Shown: positions 11,479 through 24,840 of the stretch, piece by piece
Position numbering within the stretch: position 1 is the stretch's first letter
Layout of the letters: the number at the start of each line of letters is the position of its first letter
NCBI GenBank assembly: GCA_964019135.1
Contig: OZ025260.1
Location: 32,234,254-32,298,253, forward strand
Direction: 5' to 3'
Length of the DNA stretch: 64,000 bases
DNA from: Arenicola marina
Taxonomy: Eukaryota > Annelida > Polychaeta > Arenicolidae
Notes under the pieces: generated by a model
The model's database searches: none
What the model was told of the DNA's origin: nothing
Seen by the model: only the letters and a program-made list of their open reading frames with translations
Made by a program: the position numbers and the translations under genes

Positions 11479-14400
11479 AACACTTTGTTGACTCCCCACT
11501 TTGATGTCTAACAGTCTGTTGACTCGGCCATCGGGGCATCTCCTCCACACTTAGACGTCTAACACTCTGTTGACTCGGCTATCGGGGCGCCTCCTCCCCA
11601 CTTTGATCTCTAGAACTCTGTTGACTCGGCCATCGGGGCGTCTCTTCCACACTTAGATGCTTAACACCCTGTTTACTCGGCTATCGGGGCGTCTCCTCTA
11701 CACTTTGATGTCTAACACCCTGTTGACTCGGCTATCGGGGCGTCTCCTCCACACTTAGATGTCTAACACTCTGTTGACACGGCCATCGGGGCGTCTCCAT
11801 CACACTTAGATGTCTAACACACTGTTAACTTGGCTATTGGGGCGTCTTCGTCACACTAAGACGTCTAACATTCTGTTGACTCGGCCATCGGGGCGTCTCC
11901 TTCACACTTAGACGTGTAAAACTCTGTTCACTCGGCTATCGGGGCGTCCCCTTCAAACTTAGACGTCTAACACACTGTTGATTCGGCTATCGGGCCGTCT
12001 CCTCCGCACGTAGGCGTTAAAAACTTTGTTGACTCGGCCATCGGGGCGTCCCCTACTCACTCAGACGTCTAACACACTGTTGACTCGGCCATCGGGGCGT
12101 CTCCTCCGCACGTAGGCGTTAAACAGTTTGTTGACTCGGCCATCGGGGCGTCTCCTTCATACTTAGACGTCTAACACACTGTTGACTCGGCTATCGGGGC
12201 GTCTCCTCCACACTTAGACGTTTAACACACTGTTGACTCGACCATCGGGGCGTCTCCTTCACACTTAAACGCCTAACACTGTTGACTCTGCCATCGGGCG
12301 TCTCCTCCACACTTAGACGCCTAACACTGTTGACTCTGCCATCGGGGCGTCTCCTACACAGTTAGACGTCTAACACTCGGTTAACTCTGCCATCGGGGCG
12401 TCTCCTCAACAGTTAGACGTCTAACACTCTGTTGACTCGGCCATCGGGGCGCCTTCTCCACACTTAAATGTCTAAAACTGTCGACTCGGCCATCGGGGCG
12501 TTTCCTCCACACTTAGATGTCTAACACACTGTTGACTCGGCTATCGGGGCGTCTCCTCCACACTTAGATGTCTAACACTCTGTTGACTCGGATATCGGGG
12601 CGTCTCCATCACACTTAGATGTCTAACACACTATTAACTTGGCCATTGGGGCGTTTTCTTCACGCTAAGACGTCTAACACTCTGTTGACTCGGCCATCGG
12701 GGCGTCTCCGTCCCACTAAGACGTCTAACACTCTGCTGACTCGGCCTTCGGGGCGTCTCCTCCACACTTAGACGTGTAACACTCTGTTGACTCGGCTATC
12801 GGGGCGTCTCCTTCAAACTTAGACGTCTAACACACTGTTGACTCGGCTATCGGGGCGTCTTCTCCGCACGTAGGCGTTAAACACTTTGTTGACTCGGCCA
12901 TCGGGGCGTCCCCTTCTCACTTAGACGTCTAACACACTGTTGACTCGGCCTTCGGGGCGTCTCCTCCACACTTAGACGTGTAACACTCTGTTGACTCGGC
13001 TATCGGGGCGTCTCCTCCACACTTAGATGTCTAACACTCTGTTGACTCGGATATCGGGGCGTCTCCATCACACTTAGATGTCTAACACACTATTAACTTG
13101 GCTATTGGGGCGTTTTCTTCACGCTAAGACGTCTAACACTCTGTTGACTCGGCCATCGGGGCGTCTCCGTCCCACTAAGACGTCTAACACTCTGCTGACT
13201 CGGCCTTCGGGGCGTCTCCTCCACACTTAGACGTGTAACACTCTGTTGACTCGGCTATCGGGGCGTCTCCTTCAAACTTAGACGTCTAACACACTGTTGA
13301 CTCGGCTATCGGGGCGTCTTCTCCGCACGTAGGCGTTAAACACTTTGTTGACTCGGCCATCGGGGCGTCCCCTTCTCACTTAGACGTCTAACACACTGTT
13401 GACTCGGCCATTGGGGCGTCTCCTTCACACTTAGATGTCTAACACTGTTGACTCGGCCATCGGGGCGTCTCCTTCACACTTTGACGTTTAACACACTGTT
13501 GACTCGACCATCGGGGCGTCTCCTTCACACTTAGACATCTAACACACTGTTGACTCCGCCATCGGGGCGTCTCCTTCACTCTAAGACGTTTAACGCACTG
13601 TTGACTCGGCTATCGAGGCGTCTCCTCCGCACTTAGATGTCTAGCACTCTGTTGACTCGGCTATCGGGGCGTCTCCTCCGCACGTAGGCGTTAAACACTT
13701 TGTTGACTCGGCCATCGGGGCGTCCCCTTCTCACTCAGACGTCTAACACACTGTTGACTCGGCCATCGGGGCGTCTCCTCCGCACGTAGGCGTTGAACAT
13801 TTTGTTGACTCGGCCATCGGGGCGTCTCCTTCATACTTAGACGTCTAACACACTGTTGACTCGGCCATCGGGGCGTCTCCTTCACACTTAGATGTCTAAC
13901 AAACTGTTAACTTTACTATTGGGGCGTCTCCTTCACACTAAGACGTCTAACACTCTGTTGACTCGGCCATCGGGGCGTCTCCTCCACACTTAGACGTGTA
14001 ACACCCTGTTGACTCGGCTATCGGGGCGTCTCCTTCAAACTTAGATGTCTAACACACTGTTGACTCGGCTATCGGGGCGTCTCCTCCGCACGTAGGCGTT
14101 AAACACTTTGTCCGGCCATCGGGGCGTCCCCTTCTTACTTAGACGTCTAACACACTGTTGACTCGGCCATCGGGGCGTCTCCTTCACACTTAGATGTCTA
14201 ACACTGTTGACTAGGCCATCGGGGCGTCTCCTTCATACTTAGACATCTAACACACTGTTGACTCTGCCATCGGGGCGTCTCCTTCACACTTAGACGTCTA
14301 ACACTGGTGACTCTGCCATCGGGGGCGTCTCCTCCACAGTTAGACGTCTAACACTCTGTTGACTCTGCCATCGGGCCGTCTCCTCCACAGTTAGACGTCT

Positions 14401-15375
14401 AACACTCTGTTGACTCGGCCATCGGGGCACCTTCTCCACACTTAAATGTCTAAAACTGTTGACTAGGCCATCGGGGCGTCTCCTTCACACTTAGATGTCT
14501 AACACTGTTGACTAGGCCATCGGGGCGTCTCCTTCATACTTAGACGTCTAACACACTGTTGACTCGACCATCGGGGCGTCTCCTTAACACTCAGATGTCT
14601 AACACTGTTAAGTCGGCCATCGGGGCGTCTCCTTCATACTTAGACGTCTAACACTGTTGACTAGGCCATCGGGCGTCTCCTTTATACTTAGACGTCTTAC
14701 ACACTGTTGACTCGACCATCGGGGCGTCTCCTTCACACTTAGATGTCTAACACTGTTGACTCGGCCATCGGGGCGTCTCCTTCACACTTAGACATCTAAC
14801 ACACTGTTGACTCTGCCATCGGGGCGTCTCCTTCACACTTAGACGTCTAACACTGGTGACTCTGCCATCGGGGGCGTCTCCTCCACAGTTAGACGTCTAA
14901 CACTCTGTTGACTCTGCCATCGGGCCGTCTCCTCCACAGTTAGACGTCTAACACTCTGTTGACTCGGCCATCGGGGCGCCTTCTCCACACTTAAATGTCT
15001 AAAACTGTTGACTAGGCCATCGGGGCGTCTCCTTCACACCTAGATGTCTAACACTGTTGACTAGGCCATCGGGGCGTCTCCTTCATACTTAGACGTCTAA
15101 CACACTGTTGACTCGACCATCGGGGCGTCTCCTTCACACTTAGACGTCTAACACTCTGTTGACTCGGCCATCGGGGCGTCTCCTCCACAGTTAGATGTCT
15201 AGAACTCTGTTGACTCGGCTATCGGGGCGTCTCCTTCACACTTACATGTCTAACACTGTTGACTCTGCCATCGGGGCGTCTCCTTCACACTAAGACGTCT
15301 AACACTGTTAACTCAGCCATCAGGGCGTCTCCTTCACACTTAGACGTCTAACACTCTGTTGACTCAGCCATCGGA
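11479..15375 (+). repeat. 51-bp satellite array, about 76 copies
   Basis: The unit is gttgactcggccatcggggc, gtctccttcacacttagacg, tctaacacact. Variants recur in blocks: the unusual copy 'ctcggatatcgg' near 12591 recurs 459 bp (nine units) later at 13050 with the same neighbours, which shows higher-order duplication. A second block near 14321 recurs about 549 bp later at 14870. Short open frames in it are by-products. Confidence 0.95.
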
Positions 15376-16933
15376 TCATTTGCACATTGAGACGCGAACC
15401 TCCGACGCAATCGCCGCTAGCAGTACCGCGGAACTCATAATTCATTCACTCAGAAATGACCGGTAATTTTAATAATAATAAGGTTACTTACATTTTGCTA
15501 CTTTTCTGAAAGCTCTTATTGCAGCAACTTGAACGACAAATGTGGTTACGAGGGGCAGAGATGGGAGGAACCAAGCTCCCCGCACGGTGGCGCTACGCAA
15601 GCTCCGCTTTTACCGCTGCTGTCGGCGGGGGAACATTTTTAAATTCTTGAAAAACAGTCAAATTAGCTGTAATTTTTTACAACATTACAATGTTCAACAA
15701 TAAAACATAAAAACAACGAACTCTGTGTATTTAATACAGCAAAAAAAACTTGTACTCTTTCAAAAAACTAATAATTGTGACTGAACTCTTGCTTTTTATC
15801 ACCTGATAACGTGCGTTATTAGGCTTAGGCTGGGTCCCGGCACTAATTTGTAGAAATGCGCGACGCATTTTTCTTATCATTTTGCGCAGCGCCGCCCTTG
15901 CGAGCGAGTGTGAAAATGTATTGAGGAGGTAGGTGACAACAGAGATATAATGGAGCCCTAGCGGAGTGAACAAGCTCCCTCTGCTGGCAGAGCGGATCTG
16001 CTGTATATCAGAAGGTCATACACGGCGCCTGTATTTGATGCATGTTTCAGCCAACTCCATTCCACTGTCCCGGGAGGTTTCTGGGTCCTGGTTTGCCTTC
16101 CATGGGGACAACAATAACCGAAAACTTCTTCTGAAGATGGACCGAGATGTTTCTTAATTAACAGCGACACATATAAAAAAAGAGAGGCGAATATATGTAT
16201 TCTATTCGTCCATTGGAGCTGAGCGTTATAAGTGACAGGTAGGGGTGTCGCCGGAGTTCGCTTGGTACAAGCCCCGCAGAGGTGAATGTCTGCCCTATAT
16301 AACTTGGCGGTTTCCCGATATTATTATCTACAAACGCCCGAGGCAAAAGGGGGATCAGTAGGTGTGAATTCTTAGCCGTCGTAGCGACTTCAATAAAATG
16401 CGGACAAAGGGAAGGAAGCCGACTTGTGCCTTTATCATTGGACGTTTGAATGGATGGACGGAGTCTGCGTTTTTTATGGCCATTCATGCTGCCTATCAAT
16501 AGTGTGTCTATCTATATATACGCAGCGTAGAGGTGTTCCGTCCGTCGTAATACTTCAAACGGCGTCCCTCGTAAAGTCGCCACCAGGGTAGGCCGCCGAG
16601 AACGACCGATAATAGCCTACCCGTGAAACGGCGGTGAGTGATGGGTTATGGCGGGGACCTCACTCAACTGTATCGTCTTCATCCCCTCCTGGTGTCATAA
16701 CGGCGGTGGAGGCGGTGTCGGTAATCACAGATATAATGGTCGCGGGGTCGCCCCGACGGCGGGAGCCCCTCAGATAGCAGCTAGAAGGAGGGAGCGGGCA
16801 GGGGGTTAGGAGGTAGGGGGGGGGGGGGGGAGGGGGTAAGTGGATGCCTGGCGGTTTTAACGGTTATATACCAGAAGAGTGAGACCACAGCTACCAAGCA
16901 TCGCGGTTGGTGGGCGTGTGTTCGCGGTGTTGT
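15376..16933. other. No gene seen between satellite and foldback-like element
   Basis: Mostly unique-looking sequence; open frames of up to 113 codons show no family likeness. A G-tract lies at 16818. Confidence 0.5.
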
Positions 16934-16939
16934 GCTGAA

Positions 16940-17973
16940 TATGGCGGGCCATCCTATCTTTTATTCTCTAATTCTTGATATCAAGAAATCAATTCTTGAT
17001 ATCAACAATTCAATTCTTGATATCAACAATTCAATTCTTGATATCAACAATTCAATTCTTGATATCAACAATTCAATTCTTGATATCAACAATTCAATTC
17101 TTGATATCAACAATTCAATTCTTGATATCAAGAAATGACGCTGTTTATTCTTGATATCAAGATTTGAATTCTTGATATCAACAATTTAATTCTTGATATC
17201 AAGAAATCAATTCTTGATATCAACAATTCAATTTTTGATATCAACAATTCAATTTTTGATATCAACAATTCAATTCTTGATATCAAGAATTAGTGTACCA
17301 TTTCTTGATATCAAGAAATCAATTCTTGATATCAACAATTCAATTCTTGATATCAAGAATTCAGCTGAATTCTTGATATCAAGAATTCGCATGAGTGAAC
17401 ACGGCCTTGATGAAAAAACGAAGACTCCCTTGTATGGCGGGCCATACTATGAGGCGCCGTAGCGGTCAAAAGGTATGTGGAACAGAAAAAACAGCTTTGA
17501 ACTGCGCTGGTGTAGGTTGAAACTGTGCGGGTGTGGGTTGAAACTGCGCGGGTGTAGGTTGAAACTGCGCGGGTGTAGGTTGGAACTGCGCGCGTGTAGG
17601 TTGAAACGGCGCGGGTGTAGGTTGAAACTGCGCGCGTGTAGGTCGAAACGGCGCTAGTGTGTTGAAACTGCACGTGTGTGTTGAAATTGCGCGAGTGTAT
17701 TGAAACTGCGCGAGTGTGTTAAAATCAAGAATTAAATTGTTGATATCAAGAATTGAATTCTTGATATCAAAAATTGAATTCTTGATATCAAAAATTGAAT
17801 TGTTGATATCAAAAATTGAATTGTTGATATCAAGAATTGAATTGTTGATATCAAGAATTGAATTGTTGATATCAAGAATTGAATTGGTGATATCAAGAAT
17901 TGAATTGTTGATATCAAGAATTGAATTGTTGATATCAAGAATTAGAGAATAAAAGATAGGATGGCCCGCCATA
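16940..17973. mobile_element. Complete foldback-like element (1034 bp) with 6-bp target-site duplication
   Basis: Both ends carry the same terminal sequence in opposite orientation (TATGGCGGGCCATCCTATCT and onward for at least 45 bp). The element is flanked by GCTGAA at 16934-16939 and 17974-17979. The terminal arms then consist of 21-bp tandem units (aattcttgatatcaacaatt) in opposite orientation: left arm 16970-17392, right arm 17722-17943. Long inverted repeats built from short tandem repeats, with no transposase, is the structure of Drosophila foldback elements. The centre (17395-17721) holds a second 21-bp repeat. The family identity is unknown. Confidence 0.88.
17499..17720 (+). repeat. 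Central 21-bp array of the foldback-like element
   Basis: About 10 units of ggtgtaggttgaaactgcgcg. It is unrelated in sequence to the 21-bp arm unit but has the same length. Just before it (17436-17450) lies an internal copy of the terminal motif tatggcgggccata. Confidence 0.88.
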
Positions 17974-18000
17974 GCTGAACAAGTCGAATACTTTGGTGCA

Positions 18001-18075
18001 AGCAGCAGCAGCGGCGGTGGCGGCGGCAACAACAACAGCAGCAGCAGCAGCAGCAGCGGCAGCGGCAGCGGTGCC
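18001..18075 (+). repeat. CAG/CGG trinucleotide-type repeat
   Basis: A mixed (agc)n, (ggc)n, (aac)n run right after the foldback-like element. Confidence 0.85.
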
Positions 18076-18769
18076 TTCTTGCAAAAACAAGACCTGGGTG
18101 GTCCACCCTTCTGGGGTAGAATAGAAGGGAACCGCACCAGCTCAGTTGTGATTGCCGATTCAAATTGACACCCGTTAACATGGTAACAGCCAGGCCCAGC
18201 GGCAAGCTTGTAAGAAAAATAAGACACACACCTCCAGACGGCACGGGTTTCCTACGCAGTGGTGCAAACACCAACACTTACCAGACGATTCTCTATATTC
18301 GCCTTCCTCCGCTGGGCGGTTACGCTAAAAGTACCCGTCCGAAGCTTTTGTTAGGCAGCCACCTAAACAAACCGGAACAACAGCAACCCTCCCCCGTTAT
18401 CCCCCGCCACTCACACACACACACCGCAGTCCTGAGCGCACTTAGGTCCGTTTCATTCAACTATTAAGGGCCACTGTCTGAGTGAAATAATTTGGGCAGC
18501 AACTTTGAGCTGCCGGAGCTGTAAATTCTACGCCAAGCTACGTAAATACGGTTACGGTTTTATTGATCATACTGATTATAGGGTGGAAGGGTAGTGAAGA
18601 GGTGAAAGGTAACAAAGTAACAAAGCTCCCCCCCCCCACGATGGTGTGACGGAGTTGGCATAACAATAAATTGTATGACTGCCCGTTACATGTTCTTTAC
18701 ACCGAGACATTCAGTACATTCAGTACATGAGAGCGGAGACCCATGGCGTCGGACAATGTCTTGATTTTT
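18076..18769. other. No gene seen
   Basis: Unique-looking sequence with a C-tract at 18631. No element recognised. Confidence 0.5.
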
Positions 18770-19690
18770 AAACATCATATTATTATTATTATTGGGTTTC
18801 TATAGCGCCAAATCAGTGAATCCGTTCAAAGACGCTGTACATCGAAGTAAACCCGGTAATTTACATAATATACCTGCTTATCTTTAATCATGTTATATGT
18901 AGCTCACTGAAATAAGAACTACATGCACAACACTAATAACCTTCACCACTAAATTTAGTAAACAAGTAAGTTTTTAAGCCCTGTTTAAACTAATTCAATG
19001 TACCAAGCGAACGAAGGTCGCCAGGCAGGGCGTTCCACAACTTTGGAGCATTGACAGTAAAAGCACGTCTGCCAAGTGGCCTTGGGAACGTTCAATTTAA
19101 TTTCTTCGCTGAACCTCAAGTTATAACGTGCACGTTTCATTCTAATTATCATTTCACTGATGTATTTAGGTGCCGTATGATATAATGCCTTGAAAACCAG
19201 CATTAATACTTTAAAATCAATTCGAAACCGCACTGGAAGCCAGTGAAGCCGTCTCAGAACTGGCGTTATATGGTCACACTTCCTAAGCTACCTTAGTACC
19301 ACTCTGGCTGCCGCGTTCTGAACTCCCTGTAATTTGTTAGTGAGACATGCTGGTAGACCACTCTATTGCCAAACTATTACAATGGTCAATTTTGCTACTG
19401 ATAAAAGCATGCACGACTGTATTCACTGCCGCATTTGTGAAATATCTCAGTATGCTCCTAATATTATAGAGCTAGAAGTAAGCCGTACAACACAGCTTGT
19501 ACGCTATGTGGTTCTCCATGTTTAATTTTTTACCTTACGCTTTTTTATCTTATCACCGTTACTGGTGATATTTGTTTTTCACCAACTTGCACCCCCTGGA
19601 TGGCTACCTTCTCCAGCTGCTGCTTACTACCGAGTATAAAATGACTGTCTTGCCCATCTAAGAGCCGCATCCGTAACCCCGGCCTCAAAC
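18770..19690 (-). mobile_element. Decayed non-LTR retrotransposon 3' end (reverse transcriptase C-terminus)
   Basis: On the minus strand, across frameshifts and stops, one can read pieces typical of the RT C-terminal region of L2/CR1-type LINEs: a 'GSKQQLEKVAIQ' segment, 'FTNAAVNTVVHAFISSKIDH', 'LQGVQNAAARVV', 'HWLPVRFRIDFKVLMLVFKA' followed by an 'APKYISEMI' segment, and 'RRAFTVNAPKLWNALPGDLR'. The longest open piece is 18985-19233. The 3' tail at 18780-18840 reads (minus strand) gcgctatagaaacccaataa then a TAA-type microsatellite, as in such elements. The copy is 5'-truncated and non-functional. Confidence 0.85.
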
Positions 19691-19774
19691 TCCATTGTTT
19701 CCATCATGATGGGATATGTGGATACTGGCAAATATTTCAAATATATTGCTGCAGAACAAAAATGACAGGCAATA

Positions 19775-19885
19775 TGGCAGTATACCTTGGGATGCCAATT
19801 TTTATGGCAGTATACCTTGGGATGCCAATTTGTATGGCAATATACATTGGGATGCCAATTTTTATGGCAATATACATTGGGATTC
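19775..19885 (+). repeat. 30-bp tandem repeat, 4 copies
   Basis: The unit is tatggcagtataccttggga plus tgccaatttt. All copies are nearly identical. Confidence 0.88.
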
Positions 19886-20520
19886 ACGTGTGGAAAGTTT
19901 CATTTGACCCAGAAGCTCATGTCGAATTACGACATGCCTGTGTCGCTTGTCTCCTTTTACCGCTTCCAGACCCCTAGCTGGCATTTCAAAACTTTGTCCC
20001 AGCTGGCAACAGTGGTAAGAGTGCAGCGTGTGGAGCGACACCATGCGGCGGAGTATGCCACGAACCCAGACGGCAACGTGGTAAGCAATGATGGATGTTA
20101 GTCCGTATCGCCATGGCGACGAGGCGTGTGGGCTTTACGGGGTCCTGGGACCATTCCCCTGTCATTCGCCTGATTAAAGTCATTACAATACACACTCTGT
20201 TTAGTTTAACTTTCCTGGAAACCTCCCACATTGCTACGAATAACGCCCAACAATTCTACGAAGTAACTGCCTTGTTTTAGTGAAGCAGAACGCAGGGAAA
20301 TCATGGTCTTGCCTCCGGTTTACTTGCCCCGCCCACACCTACTGGGCCAGATAAGACATCACTATGGCAAAAAGTCAAGCAGCCGAGTAACAGAGTAAGT
20401 CACCTCGTACGTCGTTCTGGGAGTTGGCAGATAAAGAAGCAATAATCCCCATAGAAACTCAAACTGTGTGTATGTAATAGACACCAAACCGTCCAGCATT
20501 ACACAATAAAGATCAAAATC
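19886..20520. other. No gene seen
   Basis: Unique-looking sequence; open frames up to 100 codons without recognisable content. Confidence 0.5.
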
Positions 20521-20826
20521 AAGGGGTATTTGCGTTCCTCTGGATTGGGCTTTTCATTTCACCGTAAACTGGGAATGAGGAAAATAATTCTTCGTGAAAT
20601 GGGAATGGGGTATTAGCCGACGGTCGTGATCAAGAATTTTCATTAATCGTGCACTGGGAATTTGAATATTAAATTACCGTGAATCGGGAAATCGTCAATT
20701 TAGTATCGTGTATCCGCCCTTCCATTGCATGTGAGGAGTTTTGCTTAACTTATCGTGACCTGGGAATAACGAAATTTATTCTTCGTGATCTGGGAACACG
20801 ACCCCCCTGGCCACCCCCCCCCCCCC
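20521..20826. mobile_element. Non-autonomous TIR element with G-tract ends, copy 2
   Basis: Starts aggggtatttgcgttcctct and shares the order of internal phrases with the copy at 3471-3800. It ends with a C-tract at 20813-20826. Confidence 0.75.
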
Positions 20827-23800
20827 TATCCTGTATTGCAGCTAACTACATTGTGTCGGATCCAGCGGCGTGGCTTGGCGGGTGGGGGGGGGAGGGCTAA
20901 CCGCACCCCCTGATGAAACCAGGCGGCAGTAGGCCTACCTGCGGCATCATGTGAAGTGGTTTGTTTAATTAATTACTATGACAACGCATTGTTAATATCC
21001 AATACTTCGTTCCCAGCAATTCTCTGCGACCACTAATTAACCGTGACTATTATATGATGTATGGCATATACATACGTTATTGTCAGTTTCTGGCAAATTA
21101 TGATGTGTCCAAAACACGGTCTCTACGGAATCCCGTAGTTACTGGGTGTTGGCGGTCAATTCAACTAGAATTGTGTGCAAACTGTAAGGTCTAGGCTCTT
21201 ACACGGTCTCCCCTCCGCCCGCTCCGTGTGGAGTGAGAGAACCACGTAGCTGTGAGCTGTGCAGGGGACCCCGGGGGGGGGGGGGGCACTGTTATATGAA
21301 TCTGGTGGAGGGATTCTGCGGGTGCACCTTAAAGCCTGAGGTAGCGGACATCTATAATGAAAAAGATACCCCTATAGAGCGGACATTTAAGGTGAAAAAG
21401 ATACCCCTATAGAGCGGACATTTCATTCATGGTGAAAAAAATACCCTTGCAGAGCGGATATTTGAAAACTTGCCACCGGGAGGGGGTGGGGGAGGGCGCT
21501 CTGAAAATGTGCCTTCACCTTCATAGAGCGAATTGCCGCGAAAAAAATCTTTCCAATTGGATTTTAGCGGTAAACCGCCCCGACTGAACGGATTACGGCG
21601 GTGAAAAAGGTGGTGGGCTTTAGAGTGGGACCTCCCCGCCCACAGCAATGTATTAAGTACCCCCCCTCCCCGCCCCGGGGGGGTGGGGGGGGGAGGAGAC
21701 TACTGTAAGATCCAAATACGCTGTGCCTCCACCTGATTATATATTTCAGGATTTATATATGTTAAGAGCAATGCGACGACAGGAATCGTAAGATCTGATG
21801 TTCATAACGACGTCTGCACCTGCGGGGTGAAAGGCGGACCCGGAATCCTGTCTTGTTGGTCAGCAAATCAAGTGCGTTCAATCAAACAATCGTGTCCTGG
21901 TGATTCAAGTATGTTCCATCAACATGTTCCTAATCCATATTCACGTTGTCGTGTAACGTGGTACTTACTACCAGGCCTACAATACTTCATGGAGCGTTGT
22001 AGTCGAAGATGTTATATACCCCTGTGTTATTTATTACAGCAGAAATGTGCATACATAAACTCCTGGAGGGCCTTAGAAGGTTGTGTTTGTTGTCATGTCG
22101 TCACCACATATGACGTAGTCCACATGTCGAGAACCAATAGTGATCACGGGCAACAGATAAAACACGATAATCACGGCAGATTGTGGTGTTCTATGGCTGC
22201 ATTTGGGACATATATATGCGTGTTATGAGTCCAGGACTTCCCAGACAATGTTTCTAAACATCGTATCGGCACGTTCTGATGCGCGGCATCCACCAGAAGA
22301 TAAAAGGACGTTATGATCAGTGACGTTATGATCAGTGACCCCTCCACACCGCCCCCCCCCCCACCTCGAGTTGACAGAGGGTGCCCCGAGCCGTTAACAC
22401 ATGGAGATGTAGAGACGCTGTAGACATAGGGGCAAGCACGCGGCACGCGAGAAAAAAATCTGATTTGTGTATCGCTATATATCCGCGGTTTCATAGTAAA
22501 ACGAAGTTTTATTTACAGCAATGTACTTACATGCGCCATCTTAGATTTTTTACATTTTAGAATCAAGACTAAAAGTATCTCAAAATTATGATTCATATGT
22601 TATATATCTCTTTAAGTCTGTAAAACAACAATTTCAACATAAAACTGCGCGGTTTCTTTATATCGCGCGCGGACGTGATAGCGAGCCGCTGTCGACTTCA
22701 CACAGAATACCGAACAGCGAACAGGCGCGCACGGATATAAAGGCGGCCACCAACTTCTGCTCCGGTGAACAAATTGCTTCTCTCCGGATAGCCCACTGGC
22801 GTCAGGATTTAATTCAAGAGATAATATACTTATTTGACATGGAGAAGAGGTTAGTAATACAAAAGATTACAGAATGTATTGCTTCAACCACTTTATGCTT
22901 TTACTCAACAGTAATGCATATCCAGCTCAGGTGAGGCAGTTAAAGTGAACGTAAATTAGGTCTGATTAGGTCAGTGAAGAAGAATGATGACGAAGAATTT
23001 TTGCTCTGACAGATGGCAATAGTAAGACAACGTTTAACAACGTGAACTAAATAAATCTAAAACAGTTGTTGTTGTTATAGGTGCGCGTAATGATTAAGTC
23101 AATAGAAGTGACGAATTTCCAACTTCCGACTTCAAACCTACCTAGTGCTTTTTCATATTTCGGACTTGTAATTTCACGCTTCGGATTTACGGCTTCTAAT
23201 TTACTAGAGGCATTATTATAGTATTTGTACTATTTGCCGATAGTTAATAAAATATAGTTTACACAGAATAAAATCATACTTCGGACTTCCCACTTGCAAC
23301 TTCTTATTTCGCATCCAGCCTACTATCAGGCAAATAGAGGGACGTCGGCTGTCTTGACATAAAATTACGAAAAGTCTGGAAGCTAACAACATCCCGTGCC
23401 AATCTATAAATAGTATCATCACCCACTGCCGTCATCGAAAATATAATGACCGCTAACCCAATATCAGCTGCTTCCTATTGCAGAAAAAACGGTGTTTTAG
23501 TGATGGCAGGATTACAGTGGTTTACATTGGACTTGCAGCTGGATGACTGCAACGGAATGTGATGACGCATTTACTGATTGGCCGGATGCAGGATTTTGCT
23601 GAAGGGGTAACTAATATATAAATTACAGCAGCGCATCTCGAGCTTGCAAGGGTTCACCTACCCCCCCTCCCCCCCCCCCCCACCCCTCACCGCCCCTCTC
23701 CAATGAAACGAATCATATATGAAGCTTATGATGCCCCATCAAATCCATTGATCAATCCTACCCTTGTCAGATTTTACCTCTGCGGTTTGCGGAGCTGTGA

Positions 23801-24164
23801 CCTGAATCAGTCGCCATTTATTTGCTGTTTGTCTAGCACAGATTGGGTGATTCGCATGATCCCTTCGCTGCAAACAAAAGGAACACTGTTAAGAATGGCG
23901 ATGATCAGGGCAGATGCACTGTGAAAAAGATGCGAATATCAAATTAGAATAATTAGAAAGAAGAAAGACTGAGAGAGTGAGATAAAGAGAATAAAAGAGG
24001 ATAGTGTGAGAATGAGAGAGGAAGAAAGAAGACGAGGAGTGAGAAGAATGAGGAAGAATCGAACGAGGGTGACAGAAACACGAGGGAGATGGAGAAGGGG
24101 ATGAGAGAACATGGCAAAGAAAATTAGAACAATACATTGAAGAGAGGAAGAGGAGGAAGCGACA
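20827..24164. other. No gene seen
   Basis: Contains a short repeat (agagcggacatttaaggtga, about three copies, 21330-21460), a duplicated gttatgatcagtgac at 22312-22338, G/C tracts, and GA-rich DNA from 23930. The 133-codon frame at 21827-22228 is not recognised and shows no splice or homology support. Confidence 0.5.
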
Positions 24165-24835
24165 GAAAAGTGACAGCGAAGCGACAGCTAAGCGACAGAA
24201 GCGACAGCGAAGTGAAGCGACAGTTAAGCAACATCTAAGCGACAGAAGCGACAGCGAAGTGAAGCGACAGTTAAGCAACAGCTAAGCGACAAAAGCGACA
24301 GCGAAGTGAAGCGACAGTCAAGCAACATCTAAGCGACAGAAGCGACAGCGAAGCGACAGCTAAGCGACAGCTAAGCGACAGCGAAGCGACAGCTAAGCGA
24401 CAGAAGTGACAGCGAAGTGACAGCTAAGCGACAGCGGGCGACAGGGAAGCGACAGCTAAGCGACAGAAGCGACAGCTAAGCGACAGCTAAGCGACAGAAG
24501 CGACAGCGAAGCGACAGCTAAGCGACAGAAGCGACAGCGAAGCGACAGCTAAGCGACAGAAGCGACAGCGAAGTGAAGCGACAATTAAGCAACATCTAAG
24601 CGACAGAAGCGACAGCAAGGCGACAGCAAAGCGACAGCGAAGCGACAGCGAAGCGACAGCGAGGCGACAGCGAAGCGACAGCGAAGCGACAGCGACAGCG
24701 AGGGTAAAGCGACAGCGAAGCGACAGCGAAGCGACAGCGAGGGTAAAGCGACAGCGAAGCGACAGCGAAGCGACAGCGAAGCGACAGCGAGGGTAAAGCG
24801 ACAGTAAAGCGACCGCGAAGCGACAGCGAAGAGGC
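24165..24835 (+). repeat. 11-bp tandem array (gcgacagctaa / gcgacagcgaa)n
   Basis: About 60 units with frequent shortening. A purine-rich GA block (23930-24160) leads into it. Arg/Ser/Leu-rich minus-strand frames are by-products. Confidence 0.9.
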
Positions 24836-24840
24836 CGGGC

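Noticed and set aside
13691..13885. 17-residue repeat protein on the minus strand
   Set aside because: By-product of the 51-bp satellite (51 = 17 codons); interrupted elsewhere in the array.
17466..18227. 253-codon minus-strand frame
   Set aside because: It runs through the arms and centre of the foldback-like element and a trinucleotide repeat.
21827..22228. 133-codon open frame
   Set aside because: No recognisable family, no splice context and no compositional shift from its surroundings.
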